DNA of 64,000 nucleotides from Rhizobium sp. NXC24 (GTDB lineage: Bacteria; Pseudomonadota; Alphaproteobacteria; Rhizobiales; Rhizobiaceae). Below, piece by piece: positions 1 through 9,208 of the stretch (within the stretch, counting starts at the first letter, position 1; the number at the start of each line of letters is the position of its first letter). The notes under the pieces were generated by a model, which was given only the letters and a program-made list of their open reading frames with translations, did not search any database and was not told the DNA's origin. The position numbers were made by a program, and so were the translations under genes. The stretch covers positions 1,364,001 to 1,428,000 of the forward strand of contig NZ_CP024314.1 of assembly GCF_002944315.1 (NCBI RefSeq), written 5' to 3'.

Positions 1-428
1 GTATCCTTAGCAAGACCATAGGGCGTAGTTGGACGTGTCTCTGCATATTCGGCCAAGGGGCCGAATTGCAGCCCGTATTCGAGACAGGTTCCAGCGACGA
101 CCAAATGAGGTACGCCCCATTCAATAAGCCAGCGGAACAAAGCTATCTCTGCGCCGAGATTGTGCGTCAGGTTAAATAGACCGCGATAGTCGGGAAGACC
201 TGGCCAGGCGAGATGAACGAATATGTCAGGGCGCTCCATTCGCGACGCCATTGCTTCTGGCTCGCGATATAAATCGAAAGCCAAAAACGTTACCGGGTCT
301 GCCCACGGCATTTTAGTCGCTTTACTCGCATCCCGAGCGATCGCCACGATATCGTGCCCATCATTAAGGAGGCGTGCCACAACATGCCTGCCCACAAAGC
401 CCGTGGCGCCTGAAACCGCGATTTTCAT
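1..428 (-). CDS. NAD-dependent epimerase/dehydratase (partial, 3' end outside window)
   Basis: The first 142 residues of a short-chain dehydrogenase of the sugar-nucleotide epimerase type are visible. The start ATG (426-428) overlaps the stop of the upstream methyltransferase gene in an ATGA junction. An N-terminal Rossmann motif GATGFVG lies at residues 7-13, and the catalytic pair Y137-x3-K141 (YGLAK) lies just before the window edge. In this family the enzyme epimerises or reduces a nucleotide-linked 4-keto sugar. Placed last in an rfbF-rfbG-rfbC-methyltransferase series, it is probably the final 4-ketoreductase for a CDP-linked C-methylated 6-deoxyhexose. That role is inferred from position; the family assignment is firm. 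The substrate-binding half is not visible. Confidence 0.85.
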   Translation of the reverse strand, partial: MKIAVSGATGFVGRHVVARLLNDGHDIVAIARDASKATKMPWADPVTFLAFDLYREPEAMASRMERPDIFVHLAWPGLPDYRGLFNLTHNLGAEIALFRWLIEWGVPHLVVAGTCLEYGLQFGPLAEYAETRPTTPYGLAKD

Positions 429-1651
429 GGCAGAACAGTCAGCGTGGGGATGGCAACGACGAACTTACCACCCCAGGCACGAACCGCAGACTGTGTTTCG
501 ACGACCTCCGCGGCAATATTCCAGGGCAAAATCACGACCCAGTCTGGCTTACGCTTCGCCAATTCATCGGGATGCAGAATCGGTATATGGCTCCCTGGCA
601 TAAACTTTCCCTGCTTCGACGGAGCGGCATCGCATACAAACTGCACGAGGTCCGTCTTGAGCCCCGCATAGTTCATCAACGTATTGCCTTTGGCAGCTGC
701 GCCATATGCCGCCACCACCTTGCCGTTCTTTTTCTGCTCCAGCAGGAAGGAAAGAAAGTCGTTCTTGATAACGTCGGCCTTTTGCTGGAAGTCAAGATAG
801 GTGTCGAGCTTCTTCAGGCCGAACTTCTCTTCACGCTCCAGCAATTCTGACACGCGCGGTGAAGTGGCACGGGAATCCGCCGTGCGGCATCCATACACGC
901 GCAGACTTCCGCCATGGGTAGGAATTTCCTCCACATCGAGAAGACGCAGACCAGCCCGCTCAAAGATGCGCTTTACGGTCCCAAGCGAAAGGTAGGAAAA
1001 ATGCTCGTGATACACAGTATCAAACTGAACACTCTCTATCAGACGCATCAAATGTGGAAATTCGAGCGTTACTGTTCCGCCCGGTTTCAGCACAATTTCG
1101 AGGCCGGCTGTGAAGTCGTTGATATCGGGCACATGCGCATAGACATTATTGCCGCAAATGAGGTCTGCCGATTGCCCCTCATTCACCAAGGCGCGCGCGG
1201 TTTCCGTTCCAAAAAACTTTCTAAGCGTGGGCACGCCAAGCTTTTCGGCTGCATCTGCCGTGCTGTCCGTCGGCTCTACGCCGAGGCATGGAATTCCCTT
1301 TGCAACGAAGTTCTTCAGGAGATACCCGTCATTGGAAGCGACCTCAATCACGAAGCTCGACGATGACAGTTGCAGGCGATTCTCAATCATGTCGCAATAA
1401 GCCTGGGCATGACGAAGCCAGCTTTGCGATGTTGACGAGAAATATGCGTAGTCGCGTGCGAAAAGATCTTCTGCCTTCTTGTAATCGTCGGTTTCGACCA
1501 GCCAGCACTCCTCACAAACAAACAGGCGCAACGGATTGTGTATTTCAGATTGCGTAAGCTGTTCTGCGTTCAAGTAGTCATTTGAGGCTGGAGCATGACC
1601 GAGGTCCAGGAAAACAAACTTCAGTTCGTTTGCACAATGGCGGCACTTCAT
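425..1651 (-). CDS. Sugar C-methyltransferase, class I SAM-dependent
   Basis: A 408-residue cytosolic protein with the layout of nucleotide-sugar C-methyltransferases of the NovU/TylC3 type. An N-terminal zinc-binding domain carries two Cys-x2-Cys pairs (C3/C6 and C46/C49). A SAM-binding motif, EVASNDGY, lies at about 103-110. The family motif THGGSLRVYG and the C-terminal signature YGAAAKGNTL follow. Members add a methyl group to C3 of a 4-keto-6-deoxy sugar nucleotide. The gene overlaps its downstream neighbour by 4 bp and the rfbC-like gene upstream by 4 bp, so translation is probably coupled. The precise acceptor (here probably a CDP-4-keto-6-deoxyhexose) is inferred from the neighbours. 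Confidence 0.87.
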   Translation of the reverse strand: MKCRHCANELKFVFLDLGHAPASNDYLNAEQLTQSEIHNPLRLFVCEECWLVETDDYKKAEDLFARDYAYFSSTSQSWLRHAQAYCDMIENRLQLSSSSFVIEVASNDGYLLKNFVAKGIPCLGVEPTDSTADAAEKLGVPTLRKFFGTETARALVNEGQSADLICGNNVYAHVPDINDFTAGLEIVLKPGGTVTLEFPHLMRLIESVQFDTVYHEHFSYLSLGTVKRIFERAGLRLLDVEEIPTHGGSLRVYGCRTADSRATSPRVSELLEREEKFGLKKLDTYLDFQQKADVIKNDFLSFLLEQKKNGKVVAAYGAAAKGNTLMNYAGLKTDLVQFVCDAAPSKQGKFMPGSHIPILHPDELAKRKPDWVVILPWNIAAEVVETQSAVRAWGGKFVVAIPTLTVLP

Positions 1652-2199
1652 AGGTCGACTCCATGGAAATTTTCGTCAAGAAGGGGATGGCTCACATCCC
1701 TGGATGAAAGATGAACTGGTGGCAACGGCCATTCTATGCCCACGCGGGGATCGTTATACCGGACGCCGCCTTCGTGTTCCGGGGAATAAAATTCCGTGTG
1801 CAGATATAGAAGGCGCGAGTTTTCTTCCAGCACCTGAAACCCGTGTGCGCAGCCCTCGGGGATCACAAAAGCGAGGCCATTCTCAGGAGAAAGTTCTACG
1901 CCGTACCATTGTAAAAAAGTGGAAGAACCGCGCCGGAGGTCGACAGCAATATCAAAAACCCGCCCCTCAATGCACCGAACAATTTTCATCTCGGCCCGCG
2001 GGGCGTGTTGATAATGCATACCGCGCACGGTGCCAACGGCAGCGGTCATCGAAACGTTCGCCTGACGAATTGTTCGATCGCCAATCGCAGGTTCGAGTTC
2101 GTTTTGGCAATAGACCCGCGAAAATGTCCCACGCGAATCGCCGATGATCGTGCTTTCCGCGACGAATAGGCCTTCAATTTTAGTTTTCGTCAGTTTCAT
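1648..2199 (-). CDS. rfbC: RfbC-like (dTDP-4-dehydrorhamnose 3,5-epimerase family) protein
   Basis: A 183-residue cupin-fold epimerase. The open frame extends further upstream, but the start at 2199 (MKLTKTKIEG) is chosen because it overlaps the rfbG stop in an ATGA junction and gives the usual family length. The catalytic His sits in RGMHYQ (H62), a Lys follows at 72, and the conserved Tyr in EFYSP is at about 138. The classical enzyme epimerises C3 and C5 of dTDP-4-keto-6-deoxyglucose. Here the adjacent genes make a CDP sugar, so the substrate is probably CDP-4-keto-6-deoxyglucose, and one or both carbons may be epimerised. Confidence 0.85.
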   Translation of the reverse strand: MKLTKTKIEGLFVAESTIIGDSRGTFSRVYCQNELEPAIGDRTIRQANVSMTAAVGTVRGMHYQHAPRAEMKIVRCIEGRVFDIAVDLRRGSSTFLQWYGVELSPENGLAFVIPEGCAHGFQVLEENSRLLYLHTEFYSPEHEGGVRYNDPRVGIEWPLPPVHLSSRDVSHPLLDENFHGVDL

Positions 2200-3272
2200 T
2201 CGACATCCCCGGACCAAGCTATGCCTCGCGTCGATGCAAGTGTGCAATAACGCTCCAGTTGGCCGGCCGATGGCACGTTGCCGTTTTCGATGAACTCCCG
2301 ATACCAGGAGATTGTCAGTTCGACGGTCTCCGGAAAAGATAACACGGGCCGCCACTCCAACCGCTCCCGTGCCCTGCTGCTGTCGAGGTAAAGAAGATTT
2401 GCTTCGTGTGGCTGCTGCGTGGCAGGATAGAACCATTCCACGACCGGCCACTCCTCCTTCATCGCTTCAAGCACTTGGATAACCGGACGATTGCCTTCTT
2501 TGTCAGGGCCGAAATTCCAAGCCTCCGCAGCCGTGCTGTCACCGCTGAGCAGTGCTTTTCCCAACATGAGATAGCCGGCGAGGCATTCGAGTACATGCTG
2601 CCAAGGGCGTGTAGCAGAGGGAGACCGGATTTCCAGCTTCTGCCCAGCTTTCGCCGCGCGAACAAGGTCGGGGATCAACCGGTCTTCAGACCAATCACCG
2701 CCGCCGATGACATTTCCCGCCCGTGCAGTCGCGAGAAGCTGACCGCCCTTTTCCAAAAACGAACGGCGATAACTCGCCGCTGCAATCTCCGCGGCCGCCT
2801 TGGACGCACTATAGGGATCATGGCCGCCTAAGCGATCGGTTTCGCGGTAGCCCCAGACCCATTCATTGTTTTCGTAACACTTATCTGTTGTCACAGCGAC
2901 AATAGCCTTTACCGTCTCGCTGGCGCGACACGCATCCAGGACGTTAACCGTTCCGGTGACATTGATATCCCAAGTCTCGATTGGTTCGCGATATGAACGC
3001 CGCACGAGCGGCTGTGCAGCTAGATGGAACACAATTTCTGCCTGGCTGGCTGCGATAACATCGCGAACGGCGTTCCGATCGCGAATATCGACGAAGTGAG
3101 ACGGCATATCCAAGCCAAGCAGATCCCAATGGTTCGGCTCAGTTTCCGGCGCCAATGCAAGCCCCACGGGTTCTGCACCAAGCTTGCGAAGCCAAAGGCA
3201 GAGCCAGCTTCCCTTGAAACCAGTATGGCCCGTGATGAAAACCTTCCGGTTTTTGTAAATGTTGCCGAACAT
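2196..3272 (-). CDS. rfbG: CDP-glucose 4,6-dehydratase
   Basis: A 358-residue short-chain dehydrogenase. The start at 3272 (MFGNIYKNRK) is preferred to an ATG 13 codons upstream because it leaves a 2-bp gap after rfbF and matches the family N-terminus. The NAD motif GHTGFKG is at 15-21, the active-site TTDK at 128-131, and the Y154-x3-K158 pair in DPYSASK. The enzyme turns CDP-D-glucose into CDP-4-keto-6-deoxy-D-glucose. It is placed between rfbF, which makes its substrate, and the epimerase and methyltransferase that would use its product. No RfbH-type 3-dehydratase is seen, so the sugar probably keeps its 3-hydroxyl. Confidence 0.93.
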   Translation of the reverse strand: MFGNIYKNRKVFITGHTGFKGSWLCLWLRKLGAEPVGLALAPETEPNHWDLLGLDMPSHFVDIRDRNAVRDVIAASQAEIVFHLAAQPLVRRSYREPIETWDINVTGTVNVLDACRASETVKAIVAVTTDKCYENNEWVWGYRETDRLGGHDPYSASKAAAEIAAASYRRSFLEKGGQLLATARAGNVIGGGDWSEDRLIPDLVRAAKAGQKLEIRSPSATRPWQHVLECLAGYLMLGKALLSGDSTAAEAWNFGPDKEGNRPVIQVLEAMKEEWPVVEWFYPATQQPHEANLLYLDSSRARERLEWRPVLSFPETVELTISWYREFIENGNVPSAGQLERYCTLASTRGIAWSGDVE

Positions 3273-3274
3273 GC

Positions 3275-4042
3275 TTACCAGCTCTTCCACGGAGCATGGC
3301 CGGATGCCCACATGTCCTCAAGTAGATTCTTTTCGCGCAGGGTATCCATTGCTTGCCAGAAGCCGGTATGTTTGTAGGCCGATAGCTGGTTTTCTCGGGC
3401 AAGCGTTTGGAGCGGCTCCTGCTCCCATATTGTCAGATCGCCTTCAATATAGCTAACAGCGGAAGGTTCCAGCACAAAGAAGCCTCCGTTGATCCACACG
3501 CCATCACCTGCCGGCTTTTCCTGGAATTGCTGAACCGCACCATTCTCGATCAACAATGAGCCGTAACGGCCGGGCGGTTGGATCGCCGTAACCGTAGCCT
3601 TACGACCTGCACCACGGTGGTGCGCAATAAGTGCCGTGATATCGATGTCGGACACGCCATCACCATAGGTAAAGCAAAACGTGTCGCCGTTCAGATAATG
3701 GGCCACGCGCTTGAGGCGACCGCCCGTCATCGACTTTTCGCCTGTATCGATGAGCGTTACATTCCAGGGTTCAGCATTGCGCTGATGTATTTCGATGTCA
3801 TTCGACTGCATGCGGAAAGTGACGTCAGACGTATGGAGGAAATAATTCGAAAAATATTCCTTGATTATATATCCCTTATAACCGAGGCAAATAATGAAAT
3901 CATTGATGCCATGGTGGGAGTACATCTTCATGATGTGCCATAAGATTGGCTTGCCGCCGATCTCGATCATCGGCTTTGGACGCAGATGCGACTCCTCGCT
4001 TATCCGTGTCCCATATCCACCCGCCAAAATGACCGCTTTCAT
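3275..4042 (-). CDS. rfbF: Glucose-1-phosphate cytidylyltransferase
   Basis: A 255-residue nucleotidyltransferase, the usual length for RfbF. The N-terminal nucleotide-binding signature [12 protein letters not shown] is followed by [18 protein letters not shown], the hallmark of this group. It makes CDP-glucose from glucose 1-phosphate and CTP, the first step of CDP-deoxysugar synthesis. It heads the five-gene minus-strand cassette ending at the window edge, with 2 bp to rfbG. The 51-bp gap to the glycosyltransferase gene upstream suggests that it either starts a subcluster or belongs to one long operon. Confidence 0.94.
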   Translation of the reverse strand: MKAVILAGGYGTRISEESHLRPKPMIEIGGKPILWHIMKMYSHHGINDFIICLGYKGYIIKEYFSNYFLHTSDVTFRMQSNDIEIHQRNAEPWNVTLIDTGEKSMTGGRLKRVAHYLNGDTFCFTYGDGVSDIDITALIAHHRGAGRKATVTAIQPPGRYGSLLIENGAVQQFQEKPAGDGVWINGGFFVLEPSAVSYIEGDLTIWEQEPLQTLARENQLSAYKHTGFWQAMDTLREKNLLEDMWASGHAPWKSW

Positions 4043-4093
4043 CAGATACCTCTATATCTTCCTTACAAGTAACGTCTCGTCCCATTGTAGGCT

Positions 4094-5776
4094 TTATCGC
4101 GCAGCGGAACGCCTTTGCAAGCGCTTCCATAAGCCATGGAGCATGAAAATACCACCGACTAATCGAGGGTATTGCGATAACTTCATCACCAACAATTGCT
4201 CACGAGAAATATGAGCAGACCCGATCGATGGTGCCTGCACAGGCACTGGCGAAGCGCTAGCATGTCGCTTCATCCATAGATATGTAAACGGATAAGAAGC
4301 ACGTAAAAATTCGCCATGCATCGCAACTTCAGCCAGCGGCCCAGCCACTGACGAAAGCTGTGCTGTGTTTGTACGCAAAAAGCCCCCAAGTCGCCGGAGG
4401 AAAAAGACACGAGTCCTTGCGGCTAGCTTGAATGCGAATACTCTTTCTGAGAGTGCGCCACGTATGTGGTTGTCAAGAATGGAATGCAATATTGCTATTG
4501 GCATGACAAAAGAGGCCAACGGAAGGACGGCACCGGAAACAAGATCCTCAATAGTCTCCGTCCTCCAACCTTCAACTAGGCGAGCGTCTAGGTCGCATCC
4601 GTCTTTGTTGGTTTCGAAGACAGCATAGTTCATGTCAAATGCGGCCACGACATCCTCGACGCCTATTGCCAGGACATGGAACTGACGAGCGTCGCGAACA
4701 TAGTTCGGAAACAACGTGGTTTTGGCATCAACGAAAGCTACCAATCCAAAGCTCTTTAACGACGCCCTAATCGCTTCCTTACATCCCATCAACACATCTT
4801 CGGCTGCAACAGAAATGGTTGGATCTGGAGATAATGCCAGGAGATCGACAAAATTTTCGAAGTATTCGAATGTCGATTGCTGGGATGTGCGGAGCCGTTC
4901 CGAGCAGATGACGATCACGCGCGATGGCTTTTCGAATTGTCCGCAAATGCCAAGCAAGGCCTCCCGGAGATCACTCTCATCACAATCGTTGCAGCGCATG
5001 ACGAGCGTGACTTCTGGTAGTGTACGGTGCCGAAAACGCCGGGAAAGCGTTGCCTCCACCTCATGCTTGTAGAAGTCACGCGTCACGCCTGGCTGCACGT
5101 CAAGTTTGACCGGCCCCATGGACGTTACGATCGTCTTGTTGCCGTAAACCTTGCCGAGATTCCGTCCAAGAACTTCCGAGCGCTCCTGCCATTCGGTGAC
5201 ATTACCTTGACCCAGATGCCGCAACGGAAGATTGATTGTGAAGACTGGAAGACCCTGCGCCCAGGACCGGATGCAGAGCAATGTGTCGTAGTGGTGAAAG
5301 CCTCGATAATCCTTATCAAAATCCAAAACGAGATCTTTGTGGATTACAAGCAAATGCCCGTCGAGATGCACCGCGGGCAGTGGATGCGGGAATGGATAAA
5401 GAATTCCGTGGTGATCGACCATATTTCGGACGATCTTAAAATAGGGATAGCTCACGCCCGCCGGACCCAGCAGCCCCCACGCTAAGCCCGCGCCTTCGAT
5501 GAGAGCGATCTGCTCCAGCAGGCGATGCAAAAAATCCTCTGCAAAATAAATGTCCGCATGCATGATGAGCAGGTGCTTGCTCGGATGGCGTGCTCTCACC
5601 TGCTCCAAAAAAGTGAAATAGTCGAGCTGGGAATTGCGGTTAACTACGAGGTCGACGGTAATCGCGTCGGATGTTCGCCATTCGTGGAGACACTCCAGCG
5701 TGGGAGCGGTTGCCTGGTGATGTTCTCCGACAAGAATGGCAAGTACGAAGTCATTGAGAGACATGGTCGAGCTCAT
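4094..5776 (-). CDS. Two-domain glycosyltransferase-like protein
   Basis: A 560-residue protein. The first ~240 residues look like a GT-A fold glycosyltransferase, with an acidic metal-site-like motif HADIYFAEDF near residue 75 and an RHLGQG stretch near 185. From ~250 a second region (LPEVTLVMRCNDCDESDLREA) resembles the opening of another GT2 domain. Its start ATG overlaps the stop of the upstream GT4 gene (ATGA). No membrane segment is evident, so it probably works on the cytosolic face adding sugars to a lipid-linked glycan. Donor and acceptor cannot be told. The second domain has no clear DxD motif and may be degenerate. Confidence 0.6.
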   Translation of the reverse strand: MSSTMSLNDFVLAILVGEHHQATAPTLECLHEWRTSDAITVDLVVNRNSQLDYFTFLEQVRARHPSKHLLIMHADIYFAEDFLHRLLEQIALIEGAGLAWGLLGPAGVSYPYFKIVRNMVDHHGILYPFPHPLPAVHLDGHLLVIHKDLVLDFDKDYRGFHHYDTLLCIRSWAQGLPVFTINLPLRHLGQGNVTEWQERSEVLGRNLGKVYGNKTIVTSMGPVKLDVQPGVTRDFYKHEVEATLSRRFRHRTLPEVTLVMRCNDCDESDLREALLGICGQFEKPSRVIVICSERLRTSQQSTFEYFENFVDLLALSPDPTISVAAEDVLMGCKEAIRASLKSFGLVAFVDAKTTLFPNYVRDARQFHVLAIGVEDVVAAFDMNYAVFETNKDGCDLDARLVEGWRTETIEDLVSGAVLPLASFVMPIAILHSILDNHIRGALSERVFAFKLAARTRVFFLRRLGGFLRTNTAQLSSVAGPLAEVAMHGEFLRASYPFTYLWMKRHASASPVPVQAPSIGSAHISREQLLVMKLSQYPRLVGGIFMLHGLWKRLQRRSAAR

Positions 5777-7074
5777 AGGCCGCCGCCCATTCGCCGAAGG
5801 ACCCGACTAAGGCGGAAGCGCAGGGACAGAATGGCTCTTTTCAAAAGAAAAACAAATCCATGACGATTATAGGTATCGCGCAGCACAAAAACACCCAAGC
5901 CGGAACCGCTCAAGTCAATGGCCGGTCGCTTTGTCGCCCCACGCTGCTCTGCACGATCCAGGGCACGCATGAGTGCGGCTCTCAATTCGACTGCACTCCT
6001 TTCCCAAGAAAAACCCGCAGCAAAAGCATGCGCGCGCGATGCTAGTCGGCGGCGCTCATTCTCATCATTCGCAAGCGAAAGTATCGCCTTTAACAAACCT
6101 TCGGCGTCGTCAACAAGAATACCTGTCTCGTTGTCGCGAACAACCTCCGTGTGGGGACCATGGCGATAGGCAATTGCAGGCGTACCCTGATACTGAGCCT
6201 CCAGTAGTGGCAAATTCAAACCTTCCCAATGTGACGTACTTACGAAAATATCGCTGCCGGCAAACGCCGCACCCATTCGATTAGCCGCGAGGTTAAGACA
6301 AGGTTCGATGTGGCGTTCCCTTAACAAGGTGGCCTCCTCGTCCCCGCCGCGCCCGACAACGACGAAGCGCAGCTTGGGCTGCATTAACCTAGCGCGTTCG
6401 GCAATTTCGAGGAATTCAGAAAACCTCTTATACGGTTGTTCGTCTGTCCTAACTTGCACGCGGCCGACCCATAGAACGACGACAGTATCGGATTCGAATT
6501 TAAGATCCTCTCTGAACTGCCGGGCTTCTTCGGTTGTCGCTTTTGGATAATGATCGCAGCCTAGATATACAACCTCTGATAATGCGCGCGATTTGTCCGG
6601 CAGCCAGCGCTGGATGCTTCGCGAGATGCATAATATTTTGTCTTCGCTCCGCAGCTTCGGAAATACGTGCTTGAAGCGATAAGCAACGGACGCCCTTAGA
6701 TTGCGACCTATTTCCGGCGCAAAAAAATGGGCAGGTGGAGTGCCATATTCAACTGCTACAACTGGAGAATGCAAAAGGGGTATTGCATCATAAAACGGTG
6801 GCGTATTTACAATCCAAACATCGATATCGCAATCATTAAAATAGGCTGCGAAGTTGATGATGTTGCGAGACATGGAGCTAGTCATTGTGACTGCTTCCTG
6901 CTGGGAAAGATCGATCACTTTGTACGAGCGCAGAACAGAGCTATCAAGCTTCTGGCAAAAAACCGTTACGGAATGACCATCTTTGACAAGGAAGCTCGCG
7001 TACTCATGTACCACAAGATCGACCCCGTAGCCTAAAAGCAATCGTTCTGTCAGAAAGCCGATCTTCAAGGCCAT
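5773..7074 (-). CDS. GT4 family glycosyltransferase
   Basis: A 433-residue GT-B fold retaining glycosyltransferase. The donor-binding half carries VLWVGRVQ and then STSHWEGLNLPLLEAQYQGT, the Glycos_transf_1 signature with the conserved E-x7-E arrangement. A Gly-rich N-terminal start (LTERLLLGYGVDLVVHEYA) fits GT4. The basic C-terminal tail (LKRAILSLRFRLSRVLRRM) could bind membrane phospholipid. It overlaps the downstream gene by 4 bp. Substrates are unknown; by location it helps to build the polysaccharide repeat. Confidence 0.85.
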   Translation of the reverse strand: MALKIGFLTERLLLGYGVDLVVHEYASFLVKDGHSVTVFCQKLDSSVLRSYKVIDLSQQEAVTMTSSMSRNIINFAAYFNDCDIDVWIVNTPPFYDAIPLLHSPVVAVEYGTPPAHFFAPEIGRNLRASVAYRFKHVFPKLRSEDKILCISRSIQRWLPDKSRALSEVVYLGCDHYPKATTEEARQFREDLKFESDTVVVLWVGRVQVRTDEQPYKRFSEFLEIAERARLMQPKLRFVVVGRGGDEEATLLRERHIEPCLNLAANRMGAAFAGSDIFVSTSHWEGLNLPLLEAQYQGTPAIAYRHGPHTEVVRDNETGILVDDAEGLLKAILSLANDENERRRLASRAHAFAAGFSWERSAVELRAALMRALDRAEQRGATKRPAIDLSGSGLGVFVLRDTYNRHGFVFLLKRAILSLRFRLSRVLRRMGGGL

Positions 7075-7098
7075 CAGAATATACCTTTCTCGTGAAGC

Positions 7099-8271
7099 CT
7101 ACCGGGCTTTCTCATAAACTTGCATCAAACGATCGACATGCTGAGACCACGAAAACATCCTACTGCGAGCAAAACCTGCCGCCCGCATTTGCTCTGCACG
7201 TGCAGCATCATGCACGACGGTGTCGATCGCCTTCCCAGTGCCGTCGACATCCGACGGTGAAACGAGGATTCCGGCGTCGCCAATGACCTCGGGCATGGAC
7301 GAGGTATCAGAGCAGATCACAGGACAACCTGACTTCATTGCTTCGAGGATTGGTAGGCCAAACCCTTCATAGAGGGAGAGATAAAGAAAGCAATCCGCGT
7401 GATGATAAAGCGATGGCAAATCAGTTAAATCTGCGAAGCCAGTGAAAATCACTCGATCAGCAAAGCCGCATTCCGCGAGATAGTTCTTAAGATCGTCATT
7501 TTTCCAGCCCCACATGCCTGTGCAGACTAGGACGTAGGGCTCCTTAGGATTGGCCCGCACAAAAGCTCCAAAAGCATCCAATACTTGCCGGAAATTCTTC
7601 CGCGGTTCAATCGTGGAAACGGATAAAAGGTAGCGATGATCTTTTGGAATTCCGTATTTCGCGAGAAGAGCTTGTCGTTCGAAGAAGACGTACCGATCGA
7701 AGATCGGGTCAGTGTCGATATAGTTTACCGTCACCTTGTCGGGATCGATATCAGCGTGTTTCAGAAGATCGTTTCGCGTTGCAGCCGAAATGCAAAACAC
7801 ATGGTCGAAGTTCGCAAGGCGCTTCATCTTCATGCGCTCTTTTGTGATGTTCAGTTCCTCATGAAATTGGGGGAACAAAGTGGTAGTTAGATCAAACCAC
7901 GTGATAACATTGAGCTTTGTAGACCGAGGAGGTTCAAAGAACCAATCGATGCAGTGATAGATGTCAAAGCCGCGAGTAGCCTTGGAGACTGCCGAACCGA
8001 GACCAGGCATATAGTTACGAAATACGTTTCCGGTCAGCTTACGCTCGATTTTTTCAATGAAACTTTCTCTATGCCCCTCCAGAATCGCAGCTACATCGCC
8101 ATGCTGGAGAAAGGCTGCAATTTCGTGGTCGGTGACATTGCGGTCACCGATGAGAATTCGAAATTCCTGTGGCCTAAGGCGTTCCCGGTAGCCGCGCGCT
8201 ACGGCATAACCGTAATTCACTATCCCTGTTCGCGGAAATCTAAGAGCGTAGCCGTCAAAAACGATCTTCAA
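7099..8271 (-). CDS. GT4 family glycosyltransferase
   Basis: A 390-residue GT-B glycosyltransferase. Typical GT4 landmarks are the N-terminal GIVNYGYAVARGY loop, the LSVSTIEPRKN donor-site motif, and LSLYEGFGLPILEAMKSG. This set resembles the mannosyl/rhamnosyltransferases of O-antigen loci (WbdA/WbdB/MtfB type). GDP-D-rhamnose genes are in the same locus, so a D-rhamnosyltransferase is possible, but that is inference. It lies 24 bp upstream of the next GT4 gene and 9 bp downstream of a GT2 gene. Confidence 0.86.
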   Translation of the reverse strand: MKIVFDGYALRFPRTGIVNYGYAVARGYRERLRPQEFRILIGDRNVTDHEIAAFLQHGDVAAILEGHRESFIEKIERKLTGNVFRNYMPGLGSAVSKATRGFDIYHCIDWFFEPPRSTKLNVITWFDLTTTLFPQFHEELNITKERMKMKRLANFDHVFCISAATRNDLLKHADIDPDKVTVNYIDTDPIFDRYVFFERQALLAKYGIPKDHRYLLSVSTIEPRKNFRQVLDAFGAFVRANPKEPYVLVCTGMWGWKNDDLKNYLAECGFADRVIFTGFADLTDLPSLYHHADCFLYLSLYEGFGLPILEAMKSGCPVICSDTSSMPEVIGDAGILVSPSDVDGTGKAIDTVVHDAARAEQMRAAGFARSRMFSWSQHVDRLMQVYEKAR

Positions 8272-8280
8272 TGGTTAGCC

Positions 8281-9198
8281 TCAGATCAAATTTGGTCGCA
8301 TTGCAGAGTACAGACCGATATCGAGAATCTCGATCTTGTGATGCGCGTTCGTTTGCCGCTCAATTTTCGGCTTAATCTCTTCAAGCCTCGCGACGGCGGC
8401 GTCCTTTGTGTGACGCGCAATCCATTGGTTATCCCAAAATAATTTCATTTTTGATGCAAAGAGCGCCTCGTTTGTCGAAAAATACTTCCAAACCAAAATT
8501 AAATGGCTCAGGGCCATGTTAAATTCATGGACAGCGATTGAATGCGGATTGTAGCGCGCCTCAAAAAGACCGTGCGTCATATGCGCGACAACAGCATCTT
8601 GCCGGTAAAGACATTGCCCACCGTCGAGCCATGCACGCCAGCTCAGATCGACGTCCTCACAATAGAGGTAGATTGCTTCATCAAATCCCTTTGTGCGTTC
8701 GAAAAACGCGGCGGAGATCAGAATGCAAGCTCCGCTGCACCAATTCACCTCCAGTGTTTCGTGGTCAAAAGCCCTCGGAGGATTTTCAATCGGAAATTGC
8801 CGAGCTTCAACGATGTTGGCGCGACCTGCACTGTCGATGAAAGTCGAGTAGAGCTTGTCTACAACATCGGGCATCAGGATCATGTCTGGGTTCATCGTTA
8901 TGAACGCATCACAACGATCGGAGAGCTTTTTGGTGAATTCGTTCCAGATCAAATTCTGCTTTTCACCATAACCGCACGTTCGATTTAATTTGATGACGTT
9001 CACGGCGAGATGATCGTCGGCAAGCGCTTTGATTCGCTCGATGGCAACCTCTTCAACTGGTTCATATACGGCAATATTTATCGTCAATCTGTACCGTTTG
9101 CCGACACCGTCTTGGTAGCGCAGCGCCAAAACACAATCTTGGATATAGCGCTGGAATTCGGCAGCGCTTGAGGAGATTTGGATCGGGATATGGATCAT
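8281..9198 (-). CDS. GT2 family glycosyltransferase
   Basis: A 305-residue GT-A glycosyltransferase. An ATG 27 codons upstream exists, but it would overlap the preceding gene by 71 bp; the start at 9198 (MIHIPIQIS) is preferred. Landmarks are NKLNRTCGYGEKQN-type nucleotide-site residues (written here as LNRTCGYGEKQN), a metal-site motif FITMNPDMIL, and VNWCSGACILISAAFFERT with YLYCEDVDLSWRA, the ED-x-D-x2-R acceptor motif common in rhamnosyltransferase-like GT2 enzymes. It is cytosolic and inverting by family. Acceptor unknown. Confidence 0.82.
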   Translation of the reverse strand: MIHIPIQISSSAAEFQRYIQDCVLALRYQDGVGKRYRLTINIAVYEPVEEVAIERIKALADDHLAVNVIKLNRTCGYGEKQNLIWNEFTKKLSDRCDAFITMNPDMILMPDVVDKLYSTFIDSAGRANIVEARQFPIENPPRAFDHETLEVNWCSGACILISAAFFERTKGFDEAIYLYCEDVDLSWRAWLDGGQCLYRQDAVVAHMTHGLFEARYNPHSIAVHEFNMALSHLILVWKYFSTNEALFASKMKLFWDNQWIARHTKDAAVARLEEIKPKIERQTNAHHKIEILDIGLYSAMRPNLI

Positions 9199-9208
9199 TC
9201 TCCAGTCC

